Part shown: positions 55,872 through 64,000 of the stretch, in pieces
Numbering within the stretch: the first letter of the stretch is position 1
How the letters are laid out: each line of letters begins with the position of its first letter
Assembly: GCF_001456115.1 (NCBI RefSeq)
Contig: NZ_CP013264.1
Coordinates: 3,924,501 to 3,988,500 of the forward strand
Length of the DNA stretch: 64,000 nucleotides
Direction of reading: 5' to 3'
Origin: Sphingobium baderi
GTDB lineage: Bacteria > Pseudomonadota > Alphaproteobacteria > Sphingomonadales > Sphingomonadaceae
Translations under genes and position numbers: made by a program
The notes under the pieces: model-generated
The model's database searches: none
What the model was told of the DNA's origin: nothing
Seen by the model: the letters and a program-made list of their open reading frames with translations, nothing else

Positions 55872-56090
55872 CTATATATCGTGGTCGGCGATGAGCGTTG
55901 TGAGGTTTTCGACGCCGTATTCGGTAAATGCCATCGCGCCGTCCGGACGATCAAGGCTGTACACCCAGATCAGCCCGTCTTCCGGGTCCATGCCCGACGC
56001 GAGTTCAGCAATCAGATCTTCTTCGACGCTTAGATGACGCGCTACGAGTGCGATCGTGCTGACCGAATGGACCTTGTTAACGTGCGCCAT
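55872..56090 (-). CDS. Small accessory ORF at the end of the IS66 element
   Basis: 72 residues from the ATG at 56090, which overlaps the tnpC stop (TGATG). Sequence features: KVHSVSTIALVARHLSVEED, GMDPEDGLIWVYS and AMAFTEYGVENLTTLI. Not a transposase domain I recognise. Its coupling to tnpC suggests that it is translated. Role unknown. Confidence 0.55.
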   Translation of the reverse strand: MAHVNKVHSVSTIALVARHLSVEEDLIAELASGMDPEDGLIWVYSLDRPDGAMAFTEYGVENLTTLIADHDI

Positions 56091-57742
56091 CAAGCTGCGA
56101 TTCTGGCTCGCCCAGATTCCCAGTTCCAGGGCAGTAGTTCGTCGATCCGGTGGGCAGGATGTCCGGCGATGCGCGCGAGGACATCGGCCAGCCACGCCTG
56201 CGGATCGACATCGTTGAGCCGGGCCGTCTGGATCAGCGTGTAGAGCACGGCCGCGCGCTGTCCGCCGCGGTCGGAACCGCAGAACAGCCATGCCTTGCGG
56301 CCAAGCGGCACACAGCGCAGCGCCCGCTCGGCAGCGTTGTTCGTGATGCAGATCCGGCCATCATCGAGGAACCGGGTGAAGGCACCCCAGCGCCGGAGCA
56401 TATAGTTGATGGCCTTGGCCATATCATGGCTGCGCGACAGCTTCGCGAGCTGCGCGGTGAGCCAGGCGTGCAGGCCCGCCATCAGCGGCGCGCTGCGTTC
56501 CTGCCGGAGTGCAACACGCTCGCCTGGCGTTTTGCCGTTGATGCCGCGCTCGATCTCGAACAGGGCATCGAGGCGCTGCACGGCTTCTAGCGCGATCGGG
56601 TAGATCATGCCGTTGCGTCCGCCGCGGCTTCTCCTGCGCGCGGCTCCCTCGACATCGGCCAGCTCGAAGAATTTGCGCCGTGCATGCGCGAAGCAGCCCG
56701 CCTCGATCACGGGTGCTGGCTGACGACCGGGAGCGTAAAGCTCGTTGTAGCCGCCATAGGCATCGGCCTGCAGGATCCCTGCCCAGGACGCCAGATGCTC
56801 CCGTGGATGCTCACCGCGCCGATCGCGGGAATAGTGGAACAAGGCTGCTGGCGGATCGGAGCCGGCGAAGGGCCGGTCATCGCGCACATAAACCCACAGG
56901 CGCGCCGTATCGGTCTTGCCCTTCGCCATGACCGGCACGGTCGTATCGTCGCCATGGATCCGGGCTGCATCCAGCACATGGGCTTCGATCCGCCGGTAGA
57001 GCGGCATGAGTGCGAAGGCGGCGGCACCGACCTGATCGGCCAGGGTCGAGGTGCTGAGCGCTACGCCTTCGCGGGCGAAGCGCTCGGCCTGCCGGTTGAG
57101 GGGCTGGTGCTGACCGTACTTCTCAAAAAGTAGCATGGCGAGGAAGCTGGGCCCGGCCCATCCGCGCGGCACGACATGGAACGGCGCCGGGGGCTGCGTA
57201 ATCGTCTCGCAATCCCGGCAGGAGAACTTCTCACGCACCGTCCGGATCACCTTCCACTGGCGCGGGATCACTTCCAGCGTCTCGGTGATATCCTCTCCCA
57301 GCTTTGACAGACGCGCGCTGCCGCAGGACGGGCACGAACAGGGCGCGGGGATGACGACGCGTTCGCGGGGCAGATGTTCGGGGAACGGCTTGCGGCTCGG
57401 GCGCTTGCGGTCGAACGCGGCAACCTCGCTCGTCTTCGCCGGAGCGGCTTCGGCAGCGCAATCATTCTCGCAGGCATCGGCCTCGAGATCTTCGAGCTGC
57501 AATTCCAACTGGTCGAGCAGACGTCGGCTGCGTTCGGCGCTGGCGCCATATTGCTCGCGACGCAGCCTGGCGATCTGCAGCTTGAGGTGCGCGATCAGCG
57601 CCTCGATCGCGCTCTCGCGGGCCCTGGCCTTGGCAAGGCGTGCCTCGGCATCATCGGCGCGTGAGAGCGCGGCGGCCAGCAGCGCCTTGAGCGCTTCGAC
57701 GTCGTCCGGCAGGGGCGATGCGGCCGTGTCCATAAGGGGCAT
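56090..57742 (-). CDS. tnpC: IS66 transposase TnpC
   Basis: About 550 residues from the ATG at 57742 (another at 57733). N-terminal helix/coiled coil (about 10-70), Cys-rich zinc site (CSCPSCGSARL; FSCRDC), and DDE domain with HGDDTTVPV, QADAYGGYNELY and the C-terminal NNAAERALR containing the catalytic Glu. Intact, main transposase of the element. Confidence 0.93.
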   Translation of the reverse strand: MPLMDTAASPLPDDVEALKALLAAALSRADDAEARLAKARARESAIEALIAHLKLQIARLRREQYGASAERSRRLLDQLELQLEDLEADACENDCAAEAAPAKTSEVAAFDRKRPSRKPFPEHLPRERVVIPAPCSCPSCGSARLSKLGEDITETLEVIPRQWKVIRTVREKFSCRDCETITQPPAPFHVVPRGWAGPSFLAMLLFEKYGQHQPLNRQAERFAREGVALSTSTLADQVGAAAFALMPLYRRIEAHVLDAARIHGDDTTVPVMAKGKTDTARLWVYVRDDRPFAGSDPPAALFHYSRDRRGEHPREHLASWAGILQADAYGGYNELYAPGRQPAPVIEAGCFAHARRKFFELADVEGAARRRSRGGRNGMIYPIALEAVQRLDALFEIERGINGKTPGERVALRQERSAPLMAGLHAWLTAQLAKLSRSHDMAKAINYMLRRWGAFTRFLDDGRICITNNAAERALRCVPLGRKAWLFCGSDRGGQRAAVLYTLIQTARLNDVDPQAWLADVLARIAGHPAHRIDELLPWNWESGRARIAA

Positions 57743-57806
57743 GGAATCACAGATCGGCCTTCGGTCAAAGCCCAAAATGCGCCAGCCAACGAAGAAAATG
57801 CAGCCC

Positions 57807-58148
57807 CTATCCGGCGCTCTGCGGACGCCATGAATATTGCGGGTTACGCCAGTCGATCCCCTCCAGCAGGCAGGACAATTGGGCATTGGTCAGCGAGACG
57901 ATGCCCTCTCTCGCCGAGGGCCAGACGAAGCGACCCTTCTCGAGCCGTTTGGCATAAAGCGACATGCCGATGCCGTCGTGCCAGATGATCTTGACCAGCG
58001 ATCCCGTCCGCCCTCGGAACACGAACAGGTCGCCGCCATGTGGATCGCGCTTCAGGCCCTGCTGAACCTGCAAGGCCAACCCCTGCATGCCCTTGCGCAT
58101 GTCCGTGTGGCCCATCGCGATCCAGACCCTCGCGCCCGATGGGATCAT
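57807..58148 (-). CDS. tnpB: IS66 accessory protein TnpB
   Basis: 113 residues: ARVWIAMGHTDMRKGMQGLA, LFVFRGRTGSLVKIIWHDGIG and FVWPSAREGIVSLTNAQLSCLL are the standard IS66 Orf2 motifs. ATG overlaps the tnpA stop (ATGA). Required with TnpA and TnpC for transposition in studied IS66 elements. Confidence 0.94.
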   Translation of the reverse strand: MIPSGARVWIAMGHTDMRKGMQGLALQVQQGLKRDPHGGDLFVFRGRTGSLVKIIWHDGIGMSLYAKRLEKGRFVWPSAREGIVSLTNAQLSCLLEGIDWRNPQYSWRPQSAG

Positions 58149-58510
58149 CGCAGCGCCTTCAAGGTCGCCGAAACCAGTGCGGCAGGCGCATTCGACGAAA
58201 TGCGCACGCACCGACCATTGCCAAGATCGACCGTGACCGCGGCACACGGATCGTGATCGGCAGGCTGCTCATCATCGGCGAGCACGGCCTGGGCGAAATT
58301 TATCTCCGGTACCGGCAAGGACGCAGCCGCCGACTGTTCGCGCAACTTGCGACGCCATGTGTAGATCAGGCTGGTCGAAACGTCGCGCCGCCGCGATACA
58401 TCGGCAACGCAGGCGCCCGGCGCAAAGGCCTCGGCGAGGATCTCAATCCGCTCCTCCTCGCTCCAACGCCGACGACGCTCCGGCCCCGTCATCACCGTGA
58501 TCTGACCCAT
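58145..58510 (-). CDS. tnpA: IS66 accessory protein TnpA
   Basis: 121 residues; helix-turn-helix of the transposase_8 type (RRRRWSEEERIEILAEAFA ... VADVSRRRDVSTSLIYTWRR). GGAGCGG site before the ATG at 58510. First gene of the element, likely read from a promoter in the right end. Confidence 0.92.
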   Translation of the reverse strand: MGQITVMTGPERRRRWSEEERIEILAEAFAPGACVADVSRRRDVSTSLIYTWRRKLREQSAAASLPVPEINFAQAVLADDEQPADHDPCAAVTVDLGNGRCVRISSNAPAALVSATLKALR

Positions 58511-58587
58511 GCTCCGCTCCTAAGCTCGCTCATACGAGCGTTCTTAAGACCGGTCGTTCACTCGCCGGACAAGGCGGGCCTCACCGG

Positions 58588-58860
58588 ATGGGTACGAAGA
58601 GAACGAGGTTTTCAGAAGAGCAGATCATCGGGGTGCTGAAGGAAGCCGAGGCGGGCGCGAAGACCGCCGATCTGGCCCGGCGGCACGGGGTTTCCGAAGC
58701 GACGATCTACAACTGGAAGTCGAAGTATGGCGGGATGGAAGTGTCCGACGCCCGCCGACTGAAGGAACTCGAGAGCGAGAACGCGAAGCTCAAGCGGCTG
58801 CTGGCCGATGCGATGCTGGACAAGGCTGCGCTGAAGGGTCTTCTGGCAAAAAAGTTCTGA
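58588..58860 (+). CDS. IS3 OrfA (transposase N-terminal part)
   Basis: 90 residues, helix-turn-helix: [41 protein letters not shown], and a leucine-zipper-like C terminus. The ATG at 58588 lies in the IS66 right end (ATGGGTAC); the original start was the ATG at 55833. The frame therefore begins MGTKRTRF instead of MKRTRF. Ends just past an A6G slip site (58848-58854). Confidence 0.88.
   Translation: MGTKRTRFSEEQIIGVLKEAEAGAKTADLARRHGVSEATIYNWKSKYGGMEVSDARRLKELESENAKLKRLLADAMLDKAALKGLLAKKF
58596..58603. repeat. IS66 target-site duplication, right copy
   Basis: GAAGAGAA, identical to 55835-55842. Confidence 0.9.
58848..58854 (+). promoter_or_regulatory. Programmed -1 frameshift site of the IS3 transposase
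   Basis: AAAAAAG shortly before the orfA stop, with orfB open in the -1 frame (reading [14 protein letters not shown] onward). A classical IS3 slippery heptamer for making the OrfAB fusion. Confidence 0.75.
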
Positions 58861-59765
58861 CGCCCGCCGCGAAGCGGGAAGCTGTCGCTCATCTCCAGGC
58901 CTGCCACGGGATGAGCGAGCGGCGGGCGTGCCGTGTCATCGATGCCGATCGCATGAGCGTGCGTTACCGTTCCGCACGGGACGATGATGCTGGTCTGCGC
59001 GAGAAGCTGCGCGAGTTGGCCAACCAGCGTCGCCGGTTCGGCTATCGTCGTCTGCATATCCTGCTGCGCCGGGAGGGGATCATGATCAACCGCAAGAAGA
59101 CCCAGAGGCTCTACCGTGAGGAAGGGCTGGCGGTCAGGCGAAGACGTAGCCGCAGGCGTGCTGTCGGCACGAGAGCACCTGCTCCGGTTCTGGCGCTTCC
59201 GAACCAGCGCTGGAGCCTGGACTTCGTTCACGACCAGATGGCTTCGGGAAGACGGTTCCGCGTGCTCAACGTAGTCGATGACGTGACCAGGGAGTGCCTG
59301 GCAGCCGTGCCGGACACATCGATCTCGGGTCGCCGGGTAGTGCGCGAGCTGACCGAGCTGATCGAACGGCGTGGCAAGCCCGGCATGATCGTCAGCGACA
59401 ATGGCACGGAACTCACCAGCAATGCGGTACTGGCATGGTGCGGCGAGATCGGCGTTGAGTGGCATTACATCGCGCCGGGAAGGCCGATGCAGAACGGATA
59501 CGTCGAGAGCTTCAACGGTCGCATGCGTGACGAGCTTCTCAACGAAACACTGTTCATGAGCATGACCCATGCTCGGTTTGAGATCGCTGCTTGGGTAGAA
59601 GACTACAACCGGGAGAGGCCGCACTCATCGCTTGGCTACGCAACCCCGGCGGCATTCGCCGCCGAACTGGATAGGCAATGGCCTGCTTCGCTACGCCCTA
59701 CGGGCTCCGCTACGCAGCCCATTGCTTCAACCGCGCTCATGCGCAAAACAACCGCCCGGCTCTAA
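58854..59765 (+). CDS. IS3 OrfB (DDE transposase, expressed by frameshift)
   Basis: Integrase-core transposase: [10 protein letters not shown] and VVDDVT (Asp), [10 protein letters not shown] (Asp) and [13 protein letters not shown] (Glu). The first in-frame ATG is at 58911, but production as an OrfAB fusion by -1 frameshift at 58848 is the family rule. Ends [20 protein letters not shown]. Intact. Confidence 0.88.
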   Translation, partial: VLTPAAKREAVAHLQACHGMSERRACRVIDADRMSVRYRSARDDDAGLREKLRELANQRRRFGYRRLHILLRREGIMINRKKTQRLYREEGLAVRRRRSRRRAVGTRAPAPVLALPNQRWSLDFVHDQMASGRRFRVLNVVDDVTRECLAAVPDTSISGRRVVRELTELIERRGKPGMIVSDNGTELTSNAVLAWCGEIGVEWHYIAPGRPMQNGYVESFNGRMRDELLNETLFMSMTHARFEIAAWVEDYNRERPHSSLGYATPAAFAAELDRQWPASLRPTGSATQPIASTALMRKTTARL

Positions 59766-59797
59766 TCCCAGCTGGAGGAAAGCTCGGGGTCACGTCA
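59755..59797. repeat. IS3 right inverted repeat
   Basis: Complement reads TGACGTGACCCCGAGCTTTC and onward, matching 55767-55810. Confidence 0.75.
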
Positions 59798-59873
59798 CCT
59801 GCGCCGTCATAGCGGCGCATTCGCTGTTGGGCAAAAGCGAACAGCATGGCGATCAGCAGCCCCGCAATGATCC

Positions 59874-60872
59874 TCAAGACGCAAAGAAGCGCGTCACCCG
59901 CTCCTTGAACTTCTGAGGCTTGCGAAACGGATAGGTGACTGCGCGTATGAACATCGGCGGCTTTTTCTTGAGTTCCGGCTGCCCGCTAGAGGGCACCCCG
60001 CCCTGAACCTTCTCATACAACAGCTTTTCATCTGGATTCCGGCGCATCCACTCGAACGAGAAATGATGGTCAGTGTGGTATTTCGGGAAATGGATCGGGA
60101 ATAGCCGGTCCGGCACTGAGATGATGTGTGTAGAGAAATAGAACTCGCTAAGTGCAATCACTTCCTTGCACATATCAGCATAGTGCCGAATATCCACTGG
60201 CACTTTCTTCGCTACCGCACTGGTCATGACATACTGTTCTGGCGCAAGCTTTGACAGATCAGCAAGGCGAAATCGGTTCGGCTGTGAATGATCGAGAAAG
60301 TGATAAGCCTCCTCATCGCTTTGCAGCGAGATATCCCATAGTGCCAGGATATCTTCCCGCAACCCGAAGCTCGCATGGTCGGACGGATGGAACGGTAACG
60401 GATGATTTGGAAGCCGCTCCAAGATCTGCGACGTATTGCGGGACGACAGGTTGTTCGTGACGATCGGGCGCGAAAAGATATTGCGCTTGTCCGTCTTTAG
60501 CGGTTTGGCTTTCTCAAAAACTTCAATGAATTCAATGCCCTGCAACACCATGTCGGTCCGGATTTTCAGGGCATATTTCCGCGTCGCAGCTTTCAATCCA
60601 GCAACGGTGCTGACAATCTGCCGGTTCACGTTGTTCGGCACAAAACTAGGCCAGGTTCCTTGTGGGCCGGGATCCTTGCTCTGGACGATCTTGTCGAACC
60701 CAAAGTCGTCAACCTTCTGATTTGCCCAAGTAGAAAGGATCACCTCTGCGTCGGGAAGCAACTTACGAACGTTTTGATACAGGGCAAAGGTGATGCCGAG
60801 TCCGCTGACAGGGTCATGTGTCCAATCGACGGGCCCTTGCATGATAACGCTGATATCGTTGCTATCGATCAT
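59874..60872 (-). CDS. WavE-like polysaccharide biosynthesis protein
   Basis: 332 residues. N terminus SVIMQGPVDWTHDPVSGLG, then LLPDAEVILSTWANQ and ALKIRTDMVLQG are the marks of the WavE lipopolysaccharide-synthesis family, named from Vibrio cholerae core-LPS genes. Enzymatic step not established; a glycosyltransferase is likely. No signal peptide. It overlaps the upstream GT2 gene by four bases. Confidence 0.72.
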   Translation of the reverse strand: MIDSNDISVIMQGPVDWTHDPVSGLGITFALYQNVRKLLPDAEVILSTWANQKVDDFGFDKIVQSKDPGPQGTWPSFVPNNVNRQIVSTVAGLKAATRKYALKIRTDMVLQGIEFIEVFEKAKPLKTDKRNIFSRPIVTNNLSSRNTSQILERLPNHPLPFHPSDHASFGLREDILALWDISLQSDEEAYHFLDHSQPNRFRLADLSKLAPEQYVMTSAVAKKVPVDIRHYADMCKEVIALSEFYFSTHIISVPDRLFPIHFPKYHTDHHFSFEWMRRNPDEKLLYEKVQGGVPSSGQPELKKKPPMFIRAVTYPFRKPQKFKERVTRFFAS

Positions 60873-62257
60873 GCCTGTTCCCCCGGATGCGCCTTGCGGA
60901 AGTGTTGCTTGATACCGCCTCCGATCAACCGGCTATAGAGTTTGGCCGGAAATTTCGCGAATAGTTCGGTCATGAGATTGCGCCAAGACTGAGCCTCTAT
61001 GCCGTGAGAGATGCCGAGTTCGTGAGAAATTATCTGATCGATCTTATAGAGCAGCACGAGTTGATAGAAGTCCTGATTTTTGTCAAATTGAGCAAGCGTA
61101 TGGTCGACCGATGCCTTGAGACACGCTTGCTTGTGCCCAGCTGACACGTCGTGCCAAGTCTGGGTAGTCTGACCGCCTCGTTCGCGGCGATAGTGATAGA
61201 GAGTCAGATTACAAAAAGCCGGATTCTTGGCGTGCTGCATCAACGACAGGGAAAATGGCAAATCCTCATAGAGCGTGAGGTTACACATTGCCTTGAGCGC
61301 CGCATTACGGACATTGGCGGAAAAGAAGTTCATCCAGATCGTGTGATTGAGGTCAGCTAACTCCTTGGCGTCTTCATCTTTAGTCGGCTTCGGCATCAAC
61401 ACTTCCACCTCTGGCTCCGGCGACGGATACGTCCAGCCCCAGAAGTGGCGGTTTAGGTCGTTATAGAGGTCATACCCAAACTGCACGAGATCGCTCTTGA
61501 GATTGAGCGCAGTCATGAGCACGTACTCGACCGCATCGTCGTTCAGCCAATCGTCGCCATCGATAATAAGAAAATAATCGCCTGTGGCATGCTCAAGGCC
61601 GACACGGCGCGCGCCGTTGGCGCCAAGATCCACATTGTGCAGATGGATACGTGAATCGAATTTTGCCATGCTCTCGATGCGTGAAGCAGTGCCATCCTTT
61701 GAACCGTCATCGACCACGACCACCTCGATGTTAGGATAGGTCTGGTTTAGGCAAGAGATCAGCGCGTGGCAGATATGATTCTCAATATCCTTTGCAATGA
61801 CGATGATGCTGACCTTTTTGTTTTGCCCCATCTTAAGTACTTCGGGCCGGACGGATTGTGCATAAGGAAGATGGGCCAGCGCATTTCGATAGGGGATTAT
61901 GTGCGAAACGATCTCAGACTCATATTCGCTGGTAATTTCGATGATCTCGCCGGTATCGATGCGGATAACCTCTCCCTCTGCGACATGAACGCCGTTGATG
62001 GTGACCGTCCCCTTCGCAACTCCAAGAAACTCGGTGCCGCGGCGGTTAAAGCGAGCGGTGATTCTCTGCCCGGGCTTCAGGGTCTGTCGCAGGGTTTTTG
62101 CGTCGGGTTTCAGATAATGGTATCCAAATGTTCTCTGCGCTAACGCAATTAGATAGCTTTCCACTTGGGATGGCATACGCAACAGGCCGCCATGTTCATT
62201 GTCGTTTTCTGAAGCGATCTCGCCCCCCGACGAATTTCGAATCTGCAAATCAGCCAC
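60869..62257 (-). CDS. GT2 glycosyltransferase with an N-terminal beta-rich domain
   Basis: 462 residues from a GTG at 62257 (an in-frame ATG at 62176 is an alternative). Residues about 28-145 form a beta-rich, carbohydrate-binding-like domain; from about 146 a GT-A domain with VSIIVIAKDIENHI, VVVVDDGSKDGT and the DxD motif IDGDDWLNDD. The acceptor is unknown. Likely extends a surface glycan. Confidence 0.78.
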   Translation of the reverse strand: MADLQIRNSSGGEIASENDNEHGGLLRMPSQVESYLIALAQRTFGYHYLKPDAKTLRQTLKPGQRITARFNRRGTEFLGVAKGTVTINGVHVAEGEVIRIDTGEIIEITSEYESEIVSHIIPYRNALAHLPYAQSVRPEVLKMGQNKKVSIIVIAKDIENHICHALISCLNQTYPNIEVVVVDDGSKDGTASRIESMAKFDSRIHLHNVDLGANGARRVGLEHATGDYFLIIDGDDWLNDDAVEYVLMTALNLKSDLVQFGYDLYNDLNRHFWGWTYPSPEPEVEVLMPKPTKDEDAKELADLNHTIWMNFFSANVRNAALKAMCNLTLYEDLPFSLSLMQHAKNPAFCNLTLYHYRRERGGQTTQTWHDVSAGHKQACLKASVDHTLAQFDKNQDFYQLVLLYKIDQIISHELGISHGIEAQSWRNLMTELFAKFPAKLYSRLIGGGIKQHFRKAHPGEQA

Positions 62258-62494
62258 CTTCGGAAAAGTTCGAGAGGGGAGTTATGCCATGGGTTTCCGC
62301 ACTGCAACCTCAAATGGCTGACGCGGCTCGCCCTAACTGTGCCACCGAGCGCCATACGATGCCGGTCAAAGGGAGGCATGCACCGCACAGTTCAATCAGA
62401 CAGTTCATGCTAGACGGCGATGGATGGGAAGGCTACGGTCTAAACCCACCCCAAACCCTGGATCATACCGGCTTGTGTTAAGGTTGAACCCTTT

Positions 62495-63685
62495 ATGGAT
62501 ATCGCTCGCGTCAGCACCGAAACGGACGCAAAAGGATTTGAGAGTGGCCAGCATGGCAAGAGCCATCGTACCCGCGCTCCCGCAATGATCGTAAACAAGA
62601 TCAAGAACTTGCGTCCAGTATTCTTGACTACGGTGGTTATCCCGACGCTGCTGGCGGCGCTATATTTCGGGCTGCTTGCATCAGACGTCTACATTTCCGA
62701 GTCTCGGTTCATCGTCCGAAGCCCCGACAAGCCCGCTCCGACTGGATTTGGCGTATTGCTGAAGGGGGCGAGCCTGGCAGGTGCAGGAGAAGAAATATAC
62801 GCCGCCCAAGATTACGTAGCGTCGCGAGATGCACTCCAAGCCCTGAATAAGGATGGCGCATTCACGCGCGCTTATGGCACGACAGCGGTGTCCTTTTTCG
62901 ACCGCTTCAACGCCGGTGGCTTTCATCCCACCTTTGAAGATCTATACAAATATTATGAAAAGAAAGTGTCGGTTGCACATGACACTACCTCCTCCATCGT
63001 CACGCTGACGGTGCGTGCCTTCACCCCCCGGGATGCACAGCACTTCAATGAGCAATTGCTCGAGATGGCAGAAGCAACAGTGAACAAGCTCAATGACCGG
63101 GGGCGGCAAGATCTAATCCGCTTTGCCAGCCGAGAAGTTGATGACGCAAAGGCGAAGTCACAGGCCGCAGCACTAGCGCTTTCGGCATACAGAAACCAGG
63201 CTGGCGTTGTTGATCCGGAAAAGCAAGCTACAGTGCAGATCCAGATGATCTCCAAGCTTCAAGACGAACTCATTGCCACTCGCACGCAACTGCTTGAATT
63301 GAGAGCGTTTGCTCCCCAAAACCCTCAGGTTGAAGTGTTGGTTACGCGAGCCAGGGGACTCAGCGGGGAAATCGATGAGCAACTGGGTCTGGTCGCCGGC
63401 AGCCAGAAATCTCTTTCATCTCGTGCTGCTCAATATCAGCGTCTGGCGCTGGAAAGCCAATTTGCCGACAAGCAATTGGCCAGTGCAATGACATCCCTCG
63501 AGGAAGCACGGAATGAAGCCCGCCGCAAGCAGGCCTATGTTGAACGCATCGTTCAGCCCAACCTGCCGGACGATGCTCTGGAGCCCCGTCGGCTTCGCGG
63601 TATAATTTCGACCTTCATTCTCGGGATCGTCGCATGGGGCGTCATAAGTATGCTGATAGCCGGTGTGCTGGAGCACAAGGACTAA
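62495..63685 (+). CDS. kpsE: Capsule polysaccharide export inner-membrane protein (KpsE/CtrB family)
   Basis: 396 residues: two transmembrane helices (about 43-64 and 370-390) flanking a periplasmic coiled-coil region (DDAKAKSQAAALALSAYRNQ; QLASAMTSLEEARNEARRKQ). SDVYISESRFIVRSPDKP is typical of the KpsE/BexC/CtrB group. Spans the envelope with KpsD in ABC-dependent capsule export. Starts divergently from the GT2 gene. Confidence 0.88.
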   Translation: MDIARVSTETDAKGFESGQHGKSHRTRAPAMIVNKIKNLRPVFLTTVVIPTLLAALYFGLLASDVYISESRFIVRSPDKPAPTGFGVLLKGASLAGAGEEIYAAQDYVASRDALQALNKDGAFTRAYGTTAVSFFDRFNAGGFHPTFEDLYKYYEKKVSVAHDTTSSIVTLTVRAFTPRDAQHFNEQLLEMAEATVNKLNDRGRQDLIRFASREVDDAKAKSQAAALALSAYRNQAGVVDPEKQATVQIQMISKLQDELIATRTQLLELRAFAPQNPQVEVLVTRARGLSGEIDEQLGLVAGSQKSLSSRAAQYQRLALESQFADKQLASAMTSLEEARNEARRKQAYVERIVQPNLPDDALEPRRLRGIISTFILGIVAWGVISMLIAGVLEHKD

Positions 63686-63692
63686 TCGACAG

Positions 63693-64000
63693 GTGACGAG
63701 CATATCACAACTCGCTACCTTCGGAAGAAGCGCGGCCATTCAGGGAAGAGTTATTTATGCCTTGCTGATGCGTGAGGTGCTGACCCGATACGGCAGGCAC
63801 AATATAGGCTTTCTCTGGCTATTTGTAGAGCCCATGCTCTTCACGACCGGAGTCACTATCCTCTGGTCCCTTTTTAAGGCAAACCATGGTTCCTCGTTGC
63901 CGATCGTCGCTTTCGCCCTGACTGGCTATTCAAGTGTGCTACTGTGGCGGAACATGCCCAATCGATGCATTGGCGCCATCGAGCCCAACCTTGCCTTGAT
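63693..64000 (+). CDS. kpsM: Capsule polysaccharide ABC transporter permease (KpsM family), partial
   Basis: Begins GTG at 63693, seven bases after kpsE. 102 codons visible: RVIYALLMREVLTRYGRHNI, GFLWLFVEPMLFTTGVTILW and SLPIVAFALTGYSSVLLWRN, matching the N terminus of KpsM/BexB/CtrC. Continues beyond the window. Confidence 0.85.
   Translation, partial: MTSISQLATFGRSAAIQGRVIYALLMREVLTRYGRHNIGFLWLFVEPMLFTTGVTILWSLFKANHGSSLPIVAFALTGYSSVLLWRNMPNRCIGAIEPNLAL

Larger units (their letters stand above)
55843..58595 (-). mobile_element. IS66-family insertion sequence
   Basis: 2,753-bp element with inverted ends GTATCCATCCGGTGAAGGCC (55843) and GTACCCATCCGGTGAGGCCC (complement at 58595). It is flanked by a perfect 8-bp direct repeat GAAGAGAA (55835-55842 and 58596-58603), the expected IS66 target duplication. 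Genes tnpA, tnpB, tnpC and one small ORF, all minus strand and overlapping. All coding frames are open, so it looks recent and possibly active. It sits in codons 2-4 of the IS3 orfA. Confidence 0.95.
55767..59797 (+). mobile_element. IS3-family element interrupted by IS66
   Basis: Ends are imperfect inverted repeats starting TGACGTGACCCC: left 55767 onward (TGACGTGACCCCCTGATTTT), right end as complement at 59797 (TGACGTGACCCCGAGCTTTC), both continuing into CCTCCA..TGGGATTAGAG-like sequence. Contents: orfA/orfB transposase with a frameshift site. Without the nested IS66 it would be about 1.27 kb. No target duplication is apparent, and the left flank is an IS5 fragment while the right flank is unrelated. 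Confidence 0.8.

Noticed and set aside
62258..62494. JUMPStart-type element upstream of kpsE
   Set aside because: The divergent gap was read for the conserved JUMPStart core and nothing convincing was found.

Overview
The window looks like a chromosomal segment of a sphingomonad (Sphingomonadaceae, Alphaproteobacteria; Sphingobium- or Sphingomonas-like). This is inferred from the high GC content of the first 49 kb, the alphaproteobacterial gene sets (rpsP-rimM-trmD-rplS with ffh, dnaK-dnaJ, dapF-mtaB-ftsY-yciB), an Ala/Glu-rich tail on S16, an alphaproteobacterial-type heat-shock promoter upstream of dnaK, and the protein sequences themselves. No species call can be made from sequence alone.

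Layout. 1-9.4 kb: housekeeping genes for cardiolipin synthase, quinolinate synthase (nadA), a metallo-beta-lactamase-fold hydrolase, a XerC-type recombinase, DedA, gshB, YraN, rsmI and an LpoA-like lipoprotein. 9.4-14.3 kb: a vitamin B12 uptake locus (btuD, btuC, btuF, btuB) with a cobalamin riboswitch in the btuB leader. 14.5-32.8 kb: core information processing and stress genes (rsmB, guaB, dnaJ, dnaK, rplS-trmD-rimM-rpsP, ffh, dapF, mtaB, ftsY, yciB, sodB) with small metal- and redox-related proteins. 33.3-40.4 kb: RNase P RNA, an AmpD-like amidase and a chemotaxis operon (cheA-cheW, cheY, cheB-cheR; no receptor gene in the window). 40.5-49.1 kb: mscL, a lemA/TPM-domain cluster, a Nudix hydrolase, an XRE regulator, a glycosyltransferase and molybdate transport (modA separated from modBC by a reversed HAD phosphatase gene).

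About 49.2-64 kb is accessory DNA. It opens with decayed insertion sequences and pseudogene remnants (49.2-51.9 kb). A lower-GC, translationally coupled four-gene module follows (51.9-55.4 kb): a GDPD-like phosphodiesterase, a HAD phosphatase, a protein with two tandem nucleotidyltransferase domains, and a third nucleotidyltransferase-like protein. Next is a nested transposon block (55.4-59.8 kb): an IS66-family element, with clear inverted repeats and a perfect 8-bp target duplication, sits inside the first codons of an IS3-family element, which itself abuts a truncated IS5-family element. Beyond it lie a WavE-like protein and a GT2 glycosyltransferase (minus strand), then capsule-export genes of the KpsE/KpsM type (plus strand) that run off the window. 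The whole right end is therefore probably a capsule or surface-polysaccharide locus disrupted by IS insertions. The four-gene module would make an activated phospho-sugar or polyol precursor, the glycosyltransferases would assemble the polymer, and KpsE/KpsM would export it. That pathway is inference. The four-gene module is the most plausible candidate for an undescribed system.
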